A stretch of 7,503 nucleotides of DNA from Flavobacteriaceae bacterium. GTDB lineage: Bacteria; Bacteroidota; Bacteroidia; Flavobacteriales; Flavobacteriaceae. Below the pieces are notes generated by a model, which ran no database searches, had not been told where the DNA came from, and saw nothing but the letters and a program-made list of their open reading frames with translations. A program made the position numbers and the translations under genes. The stretch lies in NCBI GenBank assembly GCA_008081175.1, contig VMCW01000096.1:1-7503 (forward strand). The letters run 5' to 3'. Positions 1 through 6,264 of the stretch are shown here, piece by piece. Position 1 is the first letter of the stretch. Every line of letters begins with the position of its first letter.

Positions 1-5
1 ATCAT
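1..5 (-). CDS. 5' tip of a leftward gene cut by the window edge
   Basis: Read on the minus strand, a strong GGAGG ribosome binding site (14-10) is followed after four bases by ATG at 5-3, and the gene then leaves the window. Only the start codon and two further bases are visible, so nothing can be said about the product. The gene would be divergent from the peptidase gene at 108, and the roughly 100 bases between them would hold both promoters. I see no convincing -35/-10 pair there in either direction. The call rests only on the quality and spacing of the ribosome binding site. Confidence 0.5.
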
Positions 6-107
6 AAATCCTCCAGAGATAATTTTTGCCGAGTTTAATGACGACTAGTCCTGATAACAAGCTGACTAAATGGCTCTTTTAGGCATGAATATTGCTACTT
101 AGAGCGA

Positions 108-800
108 ATGAAGAAACAAATATTTATCAACCGACGCATTTTTTGCGCTTCTTTACTCGCTTCAGGTGCCGCAAGAGCCTCGAACCCGATAATTGACTTT
201 ACAGGACAGAGTATTCCTTTGATATCGGTTGAACCGAAACAACCGATATTAACATTATCCAAGAAAAAATTCATTGATATAGAACCCGAGTATGAGGGAT
301 CTGTGGATAGATTGTTTGCCCCAGTTGTGACTAAAACTTTGTATAGAACTCGCATATCACTAGCATTGAAAAATGTTCATACGGGAGAGCAACTGAACTT
401 GTCGGTTCCAAAAACATTGAAAATTTCTCATGTGGACATTGGAAAATTCAATCAAATTTGTCGCGACTGGCGAAGAAATAAAATTATGAATATGGATCCG
501 CAGCTTATTGGTATCTTGGCCAAAGTCTGTGAGGAAAGTTCAGATGAGGACGGCCCTGTTGAGGTAGAATTATTATCTGGATATCGAACGAACAAAACGA
601 ATGAATTTCTCAGACAAAGAAGCAATTTGGTTGCAAGAAACTCATTCCATATAAGCGGCAAGGCTATAGATTTCAGATTGCCTTCATTGAACCTTCAAAA
701 AGTCACGGAAAAAGCGCAGGCTCATGCTGACGGCGGGCTCGGAATTTACAAAAATTTCATTCATATCGACACGGGTCCGCAACGACGCTGGATAATGTAG
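108..800 (+). CDS. Tat-exported M15/DUF882 (YcbK/MepK-like) murein peptidase
   Basis: Probable zinc peptidase acting on peptidoglycan cross-links in the periplasm. The 230-residue product opens with a twin-arginine signal: NRR at 8-10, a hydrophobic stretch, and a likely cut after ARA at 22-24. The DUF882 region follows: an L-x-L...NVHTGE segment near 84-94, a CRDWRRNKI...MDP segment at 118-131, SGYR at 157-160, HxSGKAID at 181-188 and FIHIDTGPQRRW at 217-228. H181, D188 and H219 fit the three zinc ligands of the M15/LAS fold, so the enzyme looks intact. Length is close to other YcbK-type proteins plus an extended 50-60 residue linker after the signal. The start is the only ATG giving the Tat signal; its ribosome site (AGAGCGA) is weak. 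It is separated from the ClC gene by about 100 bases and is probably a single gene. E. coli MepK is the best-known relative; the exact bond cleaved here is not shown by sequence. Confidence 0.9.
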   Translation: MKKQIFINRRIFCASLLASGAARASNPIIDFTGQSIPLISVEPKQPILTLSKKKFIDIEPEYEGSVDRLFAPVVTKTLYRTRISLALKNVHTGEQLNLSVPKTLKISHVDIGKFNQICRDWRRNKIMNMDPQLIGILAKVCEESSDEDGPVEVELLSGYRTNKTNEFLRQRSNLVARNSFHISGKAIDFRLPSLNLQKVTEKAQAHADGGLGIYKNFIHIDTGPQRRWIM

Positions 801-902
801 CTTGTCACTTTTTAATGCGATATTGCCAATTCTTTAAATTTTTAGAATTATTTGGACTTTGTATGATATATTCTTTGCAAGAAACAATTACTCGATACCC
901 TT

Positions 903-2594
903 ATGAGCACATTGGACTTAAAAGCGACCTCAAAATTTATTTTTAGTTCTATTTTTGTGGGCGTTATTTTAGGCATAATAGGTTCTGCGATGGCGAACCT
1001 ATTTCGCAGCGGCATTACCTTCTTGAACGAATTAGAAACTGATTTGCTAGAAGGCGTACCAAAATTTTACTTTTATTTTATCACGTTGTCGATCGCCGCA
1101 CTTCTTGTTCACAACATCAAATCTAAGTTGATAGATACTGGTTTTCATGGGGTGGCCGACAGTATTTATTTTGCTCACAAGTCAAAAGACTGCACTGATG
1201 TCAAAACTGGTGTTTTGAGCACATTGGCAGCATTTGTTTCAGCAAGTGGAGGGGCAAGTGTCGGACAATATGGCCCGTTGGTACATTTCGGGACAACCTT
1301 TGGGTCTCTCTTAAGTCGATACCTGCGCGTCAAGCTAAGCTATGACTTATTCATTGGAGCCGGAGTTGCTGCATCGATCTCGGCTGGTTTTGGCGCACCA
1401 CTGGCAGGTGTTTTATTCGCACATGAGGTAATCTTAAGGCATTATTCGCACAGGTCGATCTTAGCGATATCAACGGCTTCTGGGGTCGCCTATGCCGCTA
1501 CCCAATTTTTTTGGCAAAAATCGCTCGTATTTAACTTTCCGCAATACGAATTTGATTTGTCTGCATTGATTATCATCAGTTTGCTGTCTGGTCCTTTGTA
1601 TGGAGCGATTGCGATATTTTATATGAGAAGTCTGCTTTTCTTCGGGAAGCTTTCAAAAAAAATGAGTACTAAGCCCTTTTATAATCCTTTCATCGGGGTG
1701 CTTATTCTCAGTCTTATTGGATCAATATTTCCAGAAGTTATGGGACTAGGAACACAAACGGTTCAGAATATTTTTGAAGTACAATATGGCTTAGGAATAT
1801 TACTTTTAATTTTGTTTGGAAAAATAGTTACCACATCTATTTCGCTGAATTTTGGTTTTTTTGGTGGAGTTTTCTCACCAGCGTTGCTTGTTGGTGCAAG
1901 TGCGGGTGCTGCGGTTTCAACATTTTTAATGTATGCTGGGATCATTTCAAATTTTGAATTTCCTCTAGTTATTTGTGGGATGGCTGCAGTAACTGGTTCA
2001 GTAATAGGTGCCCCAATGACAATGATTGTACTCATTATTGAATTAACGGGCTCATACGTTTACGCACTCGCAGCGTTGGTCAGCTTGGCGGTGTCTGTGA
2101 CCTACACACAAATACGATTTGGTACGTCCTATTTCGATACGCAATTGGCCGGGCGTGGTATCGATATTAGTGAGGGTAGGATTGGACTTTATCTCAGTGA
2201 GACATCTGTGATTGATTTTTGCGAACGACAGTTTGATACAATTTCGGCAAACGAAACCGTTGGGCGCGCTCAGCAAATCATGTCTCAGGGACAAAAATCT
2301 GAATTGATTGTAATTTCTGAAAATCAGCAATTTTTGGGCAAAGTTGATGCATTGTCGATTTTGGCTGCTGATGTGAATTCTCGTTTAAACGACTATGTTG
2401 ATAGTCAGTGTCTGACGATTTCTGACGCCAACTCCTTAAGCGAAGCCATGGAAGTAGCTTCAGACTTTGTCGGAGAATTTATTCCCATTATAAATGAGCG
2501 GGAAGGTGTAATTGTGGGAGTAATATCTGAAAACGCGCTATTTGAGGCGTATTTGGACCAGCAGAGCACCATAACGGAGAGGGAGAAATTATGA
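903..2594 (+). CDS. ClC-family anion channel/transporter with C-terminal CBS pair
   Basis: Inner-membrane ClC protein of 563 residues, full length for a bacterial ClC plus a CBS tail. The membrane domain covers about 10-415, with the inverted-repeat helices typical of the fold. Visible signatures are GQYGP at 121-125 (family GREGP), GAPLAGVLFAHE at 164-174, GGVFSP at 321-326 (family GGIFAP), GxVIGAPMT near 365-373, and Y410 in a SYFDTQL segment matching the chloride-coordinating tyrosine. The external gating glutamate is replaced by Y123. The position of the internal proton glutamate is V175, with the neighbouring E174 kept. The classic GSGIP loop is also altered (TGFHG at 79-83). Residues about 433-553 form two CBS modules, which often bind adenine nucleotides. 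Loss of both glutamates suggests uncoupled chloride or other anion flow; the ion is not determined. No clear ribosome site precedes the ATG, but an in-frame stop at 864-866 and no other ATG fix this start. The gene overlaps the next one by ATGA. Confidence 0.95.
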   Translation: MSTLDLKATSKFIFSSIFVGVILGIIGSAMANLFRSGITFLNELETDLLEGVPKFYFYFITLSIAALLVHNIKSKLIDTGFHGVADSIYFAHKSKDCTDVKTGVLSTLAAFVSASGGASVGQYGPLVHFGTTFGSLLSRYLRVKLSYDLFIGAGVAASISAGFGAPLAGVLFAHEVILRHYSHRSILAISTASGVAYAATQFFWQKSLVFNFPQYEFDLSALIIISLLSGPLYGAIAIFYMRSLLFFGKLSKKMSTKPFYNPFIGVLILSLIGSIFPEVMGLGTQTVQNIFEVQYGLGILLLILFGKIVTTSISLNFGFFGGVFSPALLVGASAGAAVSTFLMYAGIISNFEFPLVICGMAAVTGSVIGAPMTMIVLIIELTGSYVYALAALVSLAVSVTYTQIRFGTSYFDTQLAGRGIDISEGRIGLYLSETSVIDFCERQFDTISANETVGRAQQIMSQGQKSELIVISENQQFLGKVDALSILAADVNSRLNDYVDSQCLTISDANSLSEAMEVASDFVGEFIPIINEREGVIVGVISENALFEAYLDQQSTITEREKL

Positions 2595-3055
2595 TGTCGC
2601 CCAGCTTTACATTTCACAACGTCGTTAATTATTTTCTACGCTTCATGCGCGTTATAACACCACTAATAGTTGTGTTTTCTGCTCAACCAGTATTGGCAGC
2701 GGAAGACAGTCCTTGTCGTGTCGATTTGATCTTTGCCAGCAAAGATGGTGGATCCTTGGCTAATTACGTCCTAACCCTCCAAGTCAAAAATACGACGGGC
2801 AGAAATATAAATGGTGTATCTGTGCTCTATAAAGACATGTCTGAAGCGATAATTGGGAATACATTTTTGCAGTGTGGCAGCGAAACACAAGCAATCAAGC
2901 CAGGCGGTTATGGTGAATGTGCCCGAACGATACAAAGCGTAGATGCAAGTTACATAAATTCGTTTGGAGTTGAAAAATGGACCGAAATTGTTAACGATCA
3001 ACTTCAAAAGTTGAATCAAATCAGTTTCTGTGAAGTACTCGGGTTTTCCTATTGA
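2591..3055 (+). CDS. small secreted four-cysteine protein of unknown function
   Basis: Not recognised. The 154-residue product has a long signal peptide: basic residues near 17-20, a hydrophobic core at 21-31, and a likely cut after PVLA at 33-36. The mature part holds exactly four cysteines (C42, C95, C110, C147), enough for two disulfides. It looks rich in beta strand, for example YVLTLQVKN at 59-67 and GVSVLY at 75-80, followed by a PGGYGEC turn at 104-110 and an amphipathic helix at 127-142. Its ATG overlaps the ClC stop codon (ATGA), and a second ATG follows immediately. A purine-rich GAGAGGGAGAAA lies just upstream, so translation is probably coupled to the channel gene. That suggests a periplasmic partner, but no pathway is shown. 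The 3' end overlaps the convergent gene by 7 bases, and its product may share the same type of domain. Confidence 0.8.
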   Translation: MMSPSFTFHNVVNYFLRFMRVITPLIVVFSAQPVLAAEDSPCRVDLIFASKDGGSLANYVLTLQVKNTTGRNINGVSVLYKDMSEAIIGNTFLQCGSETQAIKPGGYGECARTIQSVDASYINSFGVEKWTEIVNDQLQKLNQISFCEVLGFSY

Positions 3056-3573
3056 TTTTTGACGAAATTAATCTCTAGAGGTTCAATGTCTATGCTTGTT
3101 GGATCTGCGTTAAAATAAATGTAGTTTATTTTTTCATATAGCTTTCGCATACTTTTTACATCCGATCTTATGAGATGACTTATCTCTGTAGAAGAAGTGT
3201 CTTTGTAAATAATTTTTTGGGGGACGATAAAATGCAAGTGCTCGGCGTCATCAGCGCCAAACTTTATATTTAATTTTGCATTTAGAATTATCCGTTTGCT
3301 CATATTTTCAATCGTAGCAGACACTCTAAAGGCATGGACTTTATCGTTCAATAAAACAGATTTTATTACAGGTAGACGAAAAATAACGTGGCTTCCATTC
3401 AGCCTCTTTTTTGTGCAAAATCCCACTTCGTAATTTTCAATGGCGCATACAGTTTCTACTGTTTTTAAGTGCTCGGATTTTAAAAACCCATCAGCATTCG
3501 CTGGATGCCACGATAGTGCCATAAAGAAGATTAAGAGCTTTGCACTGTCCAAATACTTGTTAGATTTCCACAT
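3049..3573 (-). CDS. secreted protein of unknown function, possible beta-sandwich
   Basis: Not recognised. The 174-residue product has a signal peptide (KLLIFFMALSW core at 12-22, likely cut after ANA at 25-27). The mature region has two cysteines (C43, C53) and alternating hydrophobic segments that look like beta strands: HVIFRLPV at 62-69, AFRVSATIENMSKRIILNA at 81-99, LNIKF at 101-105, and LHFIVPQKIIY at 113-123. A helix at about 137-149 and a final strand pair follow. The order strand, N-x-S/T-x-R-x-I turn, strand, helix resembles that of the secreted protein encoded tail to tail with it, so the two may be distant relatives; this is inference from pattern only. The ATG lies 14 bases inside the end of the preceding RRF-like gene, suggesting translational coupling; no strong ribosome site is visible. 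A later ATG (residue 18) would destroy the signal peptide, so the first is preferred. Confidence 0.78.
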   Translation of the reverse strand: MWKSNKYLDSAKLLIFFMALSWHPANADGFLKSEHLKTVETVCAIENYEVGFCTKKRLNGSHVIFRLPVIKSVLLNDKVHAFRVSATIENMSKRIILNAKLNIKFGADDAEHLHFIVPQKIIYKDTSSTEISHLIRSDVKSMRKLYEKINYIYFNADPTSIDIEPLEINFVKNQ

Positions 3574-4267
3574 AAGAATTCTTTTTGACGCGTCTTAGAA
3601 GACCCATATGAAGATCTTTTGCTTCCTGTGAATCATACCGGAACAACTTACCACCAAGTTTTTTTTCGACTTCTAGACGTGAAAACGTCAGTACCGCCGA
3701 GAATTTTTCCTCAACTTTTTCAATGTTACTAATTGCGTGTTTCACGTCTTTTGCTTCTAGGTACTCGTTTTTCAAAGCAGCTTGTAAACGTTGAATGGAG
3801 TCAGCTTTTACCTGTGAAAGTGAGTTACGCGAAGTATTCGCTAATACCTTCACTTTTTGTATTGCAATATCAATATCTTGATCACTTGGCCTGGGTGGTT
3901 TGCAATTTATTATATTTGGCTCTGTGGAAGTAATCTTTAGTCTGTGCTCTTTAAGAACTTCTTTAATATGGGGTACGTATTCTTCGCTCCCGTATCTCAC
4001 ACAAACATTTTCTGCAGTGGTTCGCTCTTTCATTACCTCTACATACTGACCAAGCTTTCTTGGCCTAAACTTTATCCAAACGGTAACTGTCTTGAAGATC
4101 TGAGAAAAGTCATTCAGTGTTATTGAGCCTTCAGAGTTCTTTATGAAGTTCTCTATTACATCGTTCATGCGCTCCTTTGCACTGGCAATGTACGAATTTT
4201 CCTCTTCCTTGAGGCGGATCACATTTTTAAGACCTGTTTTACTCTCTTCTGATTTTTCTTCAGACAT
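3560..4267 (-). CDS. cytoplasmic helical protein resembling ribosome recycling factor
   Basis: No signal peptide or membrane segment; 235 residues, highly charged. The layout matches ribosome recycling factor (RRF). Helix 1 (about 27-46) has the A-x-x-R-M-x(4)-E-x-F pattern at 30-41, as at the start of RRF. A middle segment at about 50-118 has the size of RRF domain II. Then a PP at 124-125 leads into two long helices at about 128-166 and 170-203. Around 147-161 (R...L-x-Q-V-K-x-D-S-I-x-R-L) it lines up nearly without gaps with the RRF segment R-x-A-[VI]-R-N-[VI]-R-R-D-A-x-[DN]-K. The equivalents of two RRF arginines important for ribosome binding are S151 and K154, and the R-T-G-R-A hinge is absent. 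A 30-residue basic tail is extra. This looks like a divergent RRF paralogue, not the housekeeping factor, but a chance helical resemblance is possible. It sits between two secreted-protein genes on the same strand and overlaps the downstream one. Confidence 0.8.
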   Translation of the reverse strand: MSEEKSEESKTGLKNVIRLKEEENSYIASAKERMNDVIENFIKNSEGSITLNDFSQIFKTVTVWIKFRPRKLGQYVEVMKERTTAENVCVRYGSEEYVPHIKEVLKEHRLKITSTEPNIINCKPPRPSDQDIDIAIQKVKVLANTSRNSLSQVKADSIQRLQAALKNEYLEAKDVKHAISNIEKVEEKFSAVLTFSRLEVEKKLGGKLFRYDSQEAKDLHMGLLRRVKKNSYVEI

Positions 4268-4324
4268 TTCCCAACCCTGTTTTCCCTTAGCTTATTACAC
4301 CGTTGCTATTTTGACAAAGATTTT

Positions 4325-4777
4325 TTAACCAAAAACTAGCCGAAATAGTGCGTAGCAGTTGCTCTTGCTTGGTAGATTTGAACCCTCTCTTTTGGGTAGA
4401 ATCTCGTTAATTTTAGCTACTATTCTTGTTTGAGTCTCTAATGTCATAAATGTTAAATTTTTATCAGGCAGGATAGCACTACAGGCTTTCAGATCTTTTT
4501 TGCCTTGCATGTCCATCGCTGACAGCGATTTATTTATGATGCGGCTGGGTAAGTCTTGTATGTCAGTCTTAGTCATTGGAGAGTTGTTTAAACCCATTAC
4601 GATGCCGCCGGACGAAAATATTTTCGCCATGTTCGTCGTGGGCGTCAGCTCTTTGGATGCGGCCGCATTTGAGAAGCTTAATAGGAGTGGGTCGTTCGGT
4701 TTACTTTCCCACGCCATCATCTTGAGAGGGATTAGCGAAGACAGAATAGATAATGCGATAAATTTTGAGACACGCAT
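4325..4777 (-). CDS. secreted protein of unknown function, 150 residues
   Basis: Not recognised. I place the start at the ATG at 4777, preceded by CGAGAAAAAAAC, because it gives a clean signal peptide: MRVSKF, a hydrophobic core at 7-18, and a likely cut near MMAW at 20-23. The reading frame stays open upstream to 4882, but that extension would bury the signal and seems non-coding. The mature protein has two cysteines (C99, C141) that could pair, a polar middle with many serines and threonines, and a helix near 110-127. It is the first gene of a leftward group: the RRF-like gene follows after 57 bases and another secreted protein after that. Divergent from it is the small plus-strand gene at 4954, with a shared upstream region of about 176 bases. 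It is probably periplasmic; no function can be assigned. Confidence 0.72.
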   Translation of the reverse strand: MRVSKFIALSILSSLIPLKMMAWESKPNDPLLLSFSNAAASKELTPTTNMAKIFSSGGIVMGLNNSPMTKTDIQDLPSRIINKSLSAMDMQGKKDLKACSAILPDKNLTFMTLETQTRIVAKINEILPKREGSNLPSKSNCYALFRLVFG

Positions 4778-4911
4778 GTTTTTTTCTCGATCCAGAACTT
4801 TAGAGTTATAAATTTGGAAAAGTTTAAGTTTTGTGTTGATCAGAACTTTGCCACTTTTCTCGCAATGCAATTTCCATACCAATTTAATGTTTTCATGAAC
4901 TCGTAAATTTG

Positions 4912-4931
4912 TGTATCATTTTGGCGATACA
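4912..4931. repeat. short inverted repeat in the divergent upstream region
   Basis: TGTATC (4912-4917) and GATACA (4926-4931) are perfect 6-base inverted arms around an 8-base spacer. The repeat lies between the divergent genes starting at 4777 (minus) and 4954 (plus). A TATCAT at 4914-4919 could be a -10 element, but the hexamer 17 bases upstream (TTTCAT) is a poor -35. It could be an operator or a chance repeat; arms this short are expected by chance fairly often. Confidence 0.25.
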
Positions 4932-4953
4932 TGAATTGTGGCAGGTAGTTAGC

Positions 4954-5196
4954 ATGCATTTGAAAGCACATATTAAAATACAGAACGGGCAATATTCAGA
5001 GTGGGAAGCTTTTTTCCAAAGTTATCAAGAGCAGCGATGGCAGTTTGTTGAAAACGAAACAATCACAAAGTTGAGTGAGAATGAAGCTGAAGTGACGTTC
5101 GACGTTAAAGATATAGAGGGTCTTACAGAGTTAAGCGCTTCGTCGGAAATAAGGGAAAAAGAAACACAATTAGGGATAGTAACTACCCTGTTATAG
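4954..5196 (+). CDS. small alpha/beta protein, unknown function
   Basis: An 80-residue cytoplasmic protein with no signal peptide. I chose the ATG at 4954 because AGG at 4943-4945 lies well placed before it; the open frame reaches back to a TTG at 4909 without support. Predicted order is strand (LKAHIKIQ at 2-9), helix (YSEWEAFFQSYQEQRWQF at 14-31), strand (ITKLSENEAEVTFDV at 36-50), helix (52-70). This beta-alpha-beta-alpha pattern and the EW...F spacing resemble the small ferredoxin-like ABM (antibiotic biosynthesis monooxygenase-like) barrel families, though no catalytic residues stand out and this is a weak guess. It lies 51 bases before the FliL-like gene on the same strand, so the two are probably co-transcribed. 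An imperfect palindrome (5172-5189) near its stop codon has no T-run and should not stop transcription. Confidence 0.72.
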   Translation: MHLKAHIKIQNGQYSEWEAFFQSYQEQRWQFVENETITKLSENEAEVTFDVKDIEGLTELSASSEIREKETQLGIVTTLL

Positions 5197-5247
5197 AAAT
5201 TTAGAAAGCTGGTATGGAATTTGCTCCACGGTTTAAGAGGAGTTAAA

Positions 5248-5778
5248 ATGAACATTTTTCAAGTCATTATTCCATTTACATTCGTAGTAGTAGCATTTGT
5301 GCTTGGTCATTTTGTATTTCCTGCATCAGGATCAGGGATATACATGCCTGAAGCAGTCGTTGAATTGCCTCCTGCAATTACGCCTTCTGAGATGGAGGGC
5401 GTTGATGCACAAGACATCGATCCGGAAACAGGTCAAATTCTTCCCGATAAATATAATTATCTCAAAATTGAAAATGTATTTTCGGGGCAATTAGTAGATA
5501 CTGATGCTCTTTTCAGCCTTGAAGTGGCATTACTAACCAAGCAACCTTCAGTGTCGTCCGATTTATTTATCGCAGCACTTTTTGAAATTGAAGCAGAAGT
5601 TGTTGCAGCAATTACGCCAAGTGTTTTAGACGTAAAGAGTAGCGACTTGATGACGCCAGATGGGCGCACGGCTCTTTCAAACAAAATACGTGAAACTGTG
5701 AACGAATTCCTTGAGAAAGAGAAAGATTTGAGACCAGCAATTACCGAGGTTTTTATAATTAATTTCAATATAGTTTAA
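5248..5778 (+). CDS. FliL-like flagellar basal-body-associated membrane protein
   Basis: FliL proteins sit in the inner membrane around the stator and MS ring and support motor torque. The 176-residue product has one N-terminal membrane helix (IFQVIIPFTFVVVAFVLGHFVF at about 3-24), an acidic proline-containing linker (about 30-62), and a periplasmic domain. The domain begins YLKIENVFSGQL (about 70-81), continues with a strand-helix segment, and ends in DGRTALSNKIRETVNEFL...ITEVFIINFNIV, matching the FliL ending: an R-x-x-L...I-x-x-x-[IV]-N helix, then a V-[YF]-x-x-x-F strand. Length is normal for FliL. The start is the ATG at 5248, behind a strong AAGAGGAG at 5235-5242; a TTG at 5221 is open but unsupported. 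It follows the small gene at 4954 and precedes a 65-residue unknown gene. fliS lies 1.3 kb away, which supports the flagellar reading. It is divergent enough that it may be an accessory FliL paralogue. Confidence 0.82.
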   Translation: MNIFQVIIPFTFVVVAFVLGHFVFPASGSGIYMPEAVVELPPAITPSEMEGVDAQDIDPETGQILPDKYNYLKIENVFSGQLVDTDALFSLEVALLTKQPSVSSDLFIAALFEIEAEVVAAITPSVLDVKSSDLMTPDGRTALSNKIRETVNEFLEKEKDLRPAITEVFIINFNIV

Positions 5779-5828
5779 ATTGGCACGCTGTTTGCTGAAT
5801 TACTTTGTAAATATCCAGAGGATAGATG

Positions 5829-6026
5829 ATGAATTGTTTAAATCTTGGGAAAAAAAGTTTGCGAACACTACGGTTTGATTTTGAACTCACAGTTTTCAAC
5901 AGCACCGACGAACAAAGTGATGATAAAGTGCTGCTCACCCATACCTTGTCTCAACCAATGGCGAACCAATTTCCGCACAATCGGGAAATAGAGGAGAACT
6001 CAGTGCTCTTTACGGCTTACCCATAA
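5829..6026 (+). CDS. small hypothetical protein, 65 residues
   Basis: Not recognised. A good AGAGGA ribosome site (5817-5822) lies six bases before the ATG at 5829; another ATG three bases earlier (5826) is possible but too close. It starts 50 bases after the FliL-like gene, so it is probably the last gene of that operon. The product is soluble and polar, with a basic start, a strand-like RFDFELTVFN segment at 15-24 and an acidic middle. It has no signal peptide or membrane segment. The ribosome site and operon position argue that it is translated; composition alone would not. Its 3' end overlaps by 27 bases the possible microprotein gene on the other strand. Confidence 0.52.
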   Translation: MNCLNLGKKSLRTLRFDFELTVFNSTDEQSDDKVLLTHTLSQPMANQFPHNREIEENSVLFTAYP

Positions 6027-6203
6027 TAAATTTACGATTGCATAGATCATAGCGCACACGGCGGGGATTAGAAGTATGTCTTGGGTAGTTTGTACTGGCA
6101 GTGATGCCATGTAACGTACCAAGAGATTTATCGCGGCTAATATTAAAAAAAACAATATTAAGCGTACGCGTATTTTGGCACATCTAGCACATCGACGGGT
6201 CAA
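6000..6203 (-). CDS. possible two-helix membrane microprotein with TTG start
   Basis: A 67-residue reading frame with a clear membrane protein profile: a basic head with C-x-x-C (C5, C8), helix one RLILFFLILAAINLLVRYMA (14-33), a polar loop PVQTTQD, helix two ILLIPAVCAMIYAIVNLLWV (43-62), and a basic tail SRKEH. The positive residues at both ends suggest both termini in the cytoplasm. An in-frame stop lies at 6224-6222 and the only usable start is TTG at 6203, with CGAGAG six bases upstream. The C-x-x-C pair could bind metal or be redox active. The ordered hydrophobic pattern is unlikely in a non-coding frame, but the TTG start and the overlap with the plus-strand gene keep confidence moderate. 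No function is known. Confidence 0.48.
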   Translation of the reverse strand: MTRRCARCAKIRVRLILFFLILAAINLLVRYMASLPVQTTQDILLIPAVCAMIYAIVNLLWVSRKEH

Positions 6204-6238
6204 AGTATGCTCTCGTGTTGCTTATTGGGTAAAAAAAA

Positions 6239-6264
6239 CATAACTTCATACTATGCAAGTTATG
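6239..6264 (+). promoter_or_regulatory. nested inverted repeat across a start codon
   Basis: CATAACTT (6239-6246) and AAGTTATG (6257-6264) are perfect 8-base inverted arms. Between them CATA (6247-6250) and TATG (6252-6255) also pair around a single C, so the whole block folds back nearly end to end. It covers the predicted start codon (ATG 6253) and the next in-frame ATG (6262) of the 109-residue gene and follows a run of eight A. It could be an operator or an RNA hairpin controlling initiation; the arms are AT-rich and the effect is unproven. Confidence 0.35.

Noticed and set aside
828..849. Inverted repeat AATTCT...AGAATT between the peptidase and ClC genes
   Set aside because: The stem is six AT-rich pairs with a 10-base loop, too weak for a terminator, and it has no clear operator context.
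862..872. TATGATATATT as a -10 for the ClC gene
   Set aside because: No acceptable -35 lies at the right distance (TTGGAC is only 4 bases away, TTGCCA 33 bases away).
2052..2330. Long minus-strand reading frame inside the ClC gene
   Set aside because: It is a shadow of the well-supported ClC coding frame, with no ribosome site or recognisable domain. The same holds for the other antisense frames inside the ClC, peptidase and RRF-like genes.
4311..4316. Perfect TTGACA on the plus strand (TTGTCA on the minus strand just after it)
   Set aside because: No -10 element lies at 16-18 bases on the plus strand. On the minus strand the nearest TAATAA is only 14 bases away.
4500..4811. Plus-strand frame opposite the secreted 150-residue gene
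   Set aside because: The minus frame has a signal peptide and a plausible start. The plus frame has no ribosome site and reads as antisense.
5170..5196. AGGGATAGT...ACTACCCTGTTAT: imperfect palindrome, partly like an I-SceI site read backwards
   Set aside because: It lies within the coding end of the 80-residue gene, the full homing site is not present, and no T-run makes it a terminator. The match is most likely chance.
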